Made by a program: the position numbers and the translations under genes. Positions 63,760 through 64,000 of a DNA stretch of 64,000 nt are shown here, piece by piece. Each line of letters opens with the position of its first letter. The first letter of the stretch is position 1. Origin of the DNA: Marinobacter sp. SS13-12 (GTDB lineage Bacteria; Pseudomonadota; Gammaproteobacteria; Pseudomonadales; Oleiphilaceae); contig NZ_JASSUA010000005.1 in NCBI RefSeq assembly GCF_030227115.1, positions 124,001 through 188,000 of the forward strand. The letters run 5' to 3'. The notes beneath the pieces were generated by a model. That model was given only the letters and a program-made list of their open reading frames with translations. It was not told the DNA's origin and did no database searches.

Positions 63760-63919
63760 ATCGATCTGCGGGAACCACTTCACCCGCTTTGAGAGCGTGT
63801 GGCAACGCCACTCGCTCCTGGAGGATCGGCAAACAGTCGCGCAAGCGTCTGTTGATCCGACTCCGGGGCTCCGCGATCAGCGGGGATCCTTTACCGGCCG
63901 GAAAGGCGTGTCCAGGTTA
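63760..63919. repeat. Truncated third copy of the leading-region repeat
   Basis: Corresponds to the middle of copies 1 and 2 (CATCGATCTGCGGGAACCAC through the GTCGCGCAAGCGTCTGTTGATCC arm and GGGATCCTTTACCGGCCGG). A block before the terminal GTCCAGGTTAA is deleted. Same orientation as the other two. More diverged, so probably older. Confidence 0.75.
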
Positions 63920-64000
63920 AGTAGTATCAAAGACATTAATTGGCATCGAGGCTCTTGCAGGACTGACCCTTGTTGAACGACTGGGATTTATTGGGCCCAA

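Noticed and set aside
1..64000. Insertion sequences or an integrase
   Set aside because: No transposase, tyrosine or serine recombinase was recognisable in any frame, so the integration status of the element cannot be settled here.

Overview
The window looks like part of a large conjugative element (plasmid or integrative conjugative element) of a marine gammaproteobacterium. Codon and protein style resemble Marinobacter and its relatives, but that assignment is an inference from recognisable families, not a search result. Two blocks of transfer genes bracket about 36 kb of cargo.

1-14.4 kb (plus strand): an F-type mating-pair-formation operon, densely overlapped, in the order traC (5' end outside the window), a TraN-like paralogue, traN, traW, traU, trbC, an S26 maturation peptidase, traF, traH, traG, a lytic transglycosylase and a SohB-like S49 peptidase. 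14.6-22.7 kb (minus strand): chromosome-type metabolic genes: a LysE/RhtB exporter, a DapA-family aldolase, a DUF2970 protein, ccoG, a DUF934 protein, a CysI-type sulfite reductase, a MocR regulator and a LysR regulator. 22.9-28.1 kb (minus strand): five single orphan genes, one HEPN-like, separated by related non-coding repeats in a gene-cassette-like layout. 28.6-41.4 kb: a lipoprotein/subtilisin pair, a REC-EAL phosphodiesterase with a large 7TM hybrid histidine kinase, a 1016-residue surface lipoprotein, and a small operon of two membrane proteins.

41.5-49.6 kb (minus strand): a six-gene run that matches no system I know. It holds a TerB-like protein, a 334-residue unknown, a 56-residue basic protein, a two-TM AbiC-like protein, a 142-residue unknown, and a 1664-residue P-loop NTPase with twelve 46-residue TPR-like repeats. 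Its design (STAND-like sensor NTPase plus membrane proteins plus TerB) suggests a defence or stress-response system, and it is my best candidate for something undescribed.

50.1-64 kb: the DNA-processing and leading region. Ribbon-helix-helix protein, coupling protein and MobF relaxase are ordered as trwA-trwB-trwC are in R388, next to a candidate oriT near 56.0-56.13 kb. To the right lies an antirestriction-rich leading region (ArdC, an ArdB/KlcA-like protein, several tiny proteins, a CoiA-like nuclease). It contains two nearly identical 536-nt repeats plus a truncated third, shared promoter/leader modules, and a tRNA-shaped gene whose anticodon loop carries a roughly 36-nt insertion. If the predicted nic is right, the plus strand enters the recipient first and is the template strand for nearly all leading-region genes. 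That fits the idea that the repeats act as single-stranded promoters.
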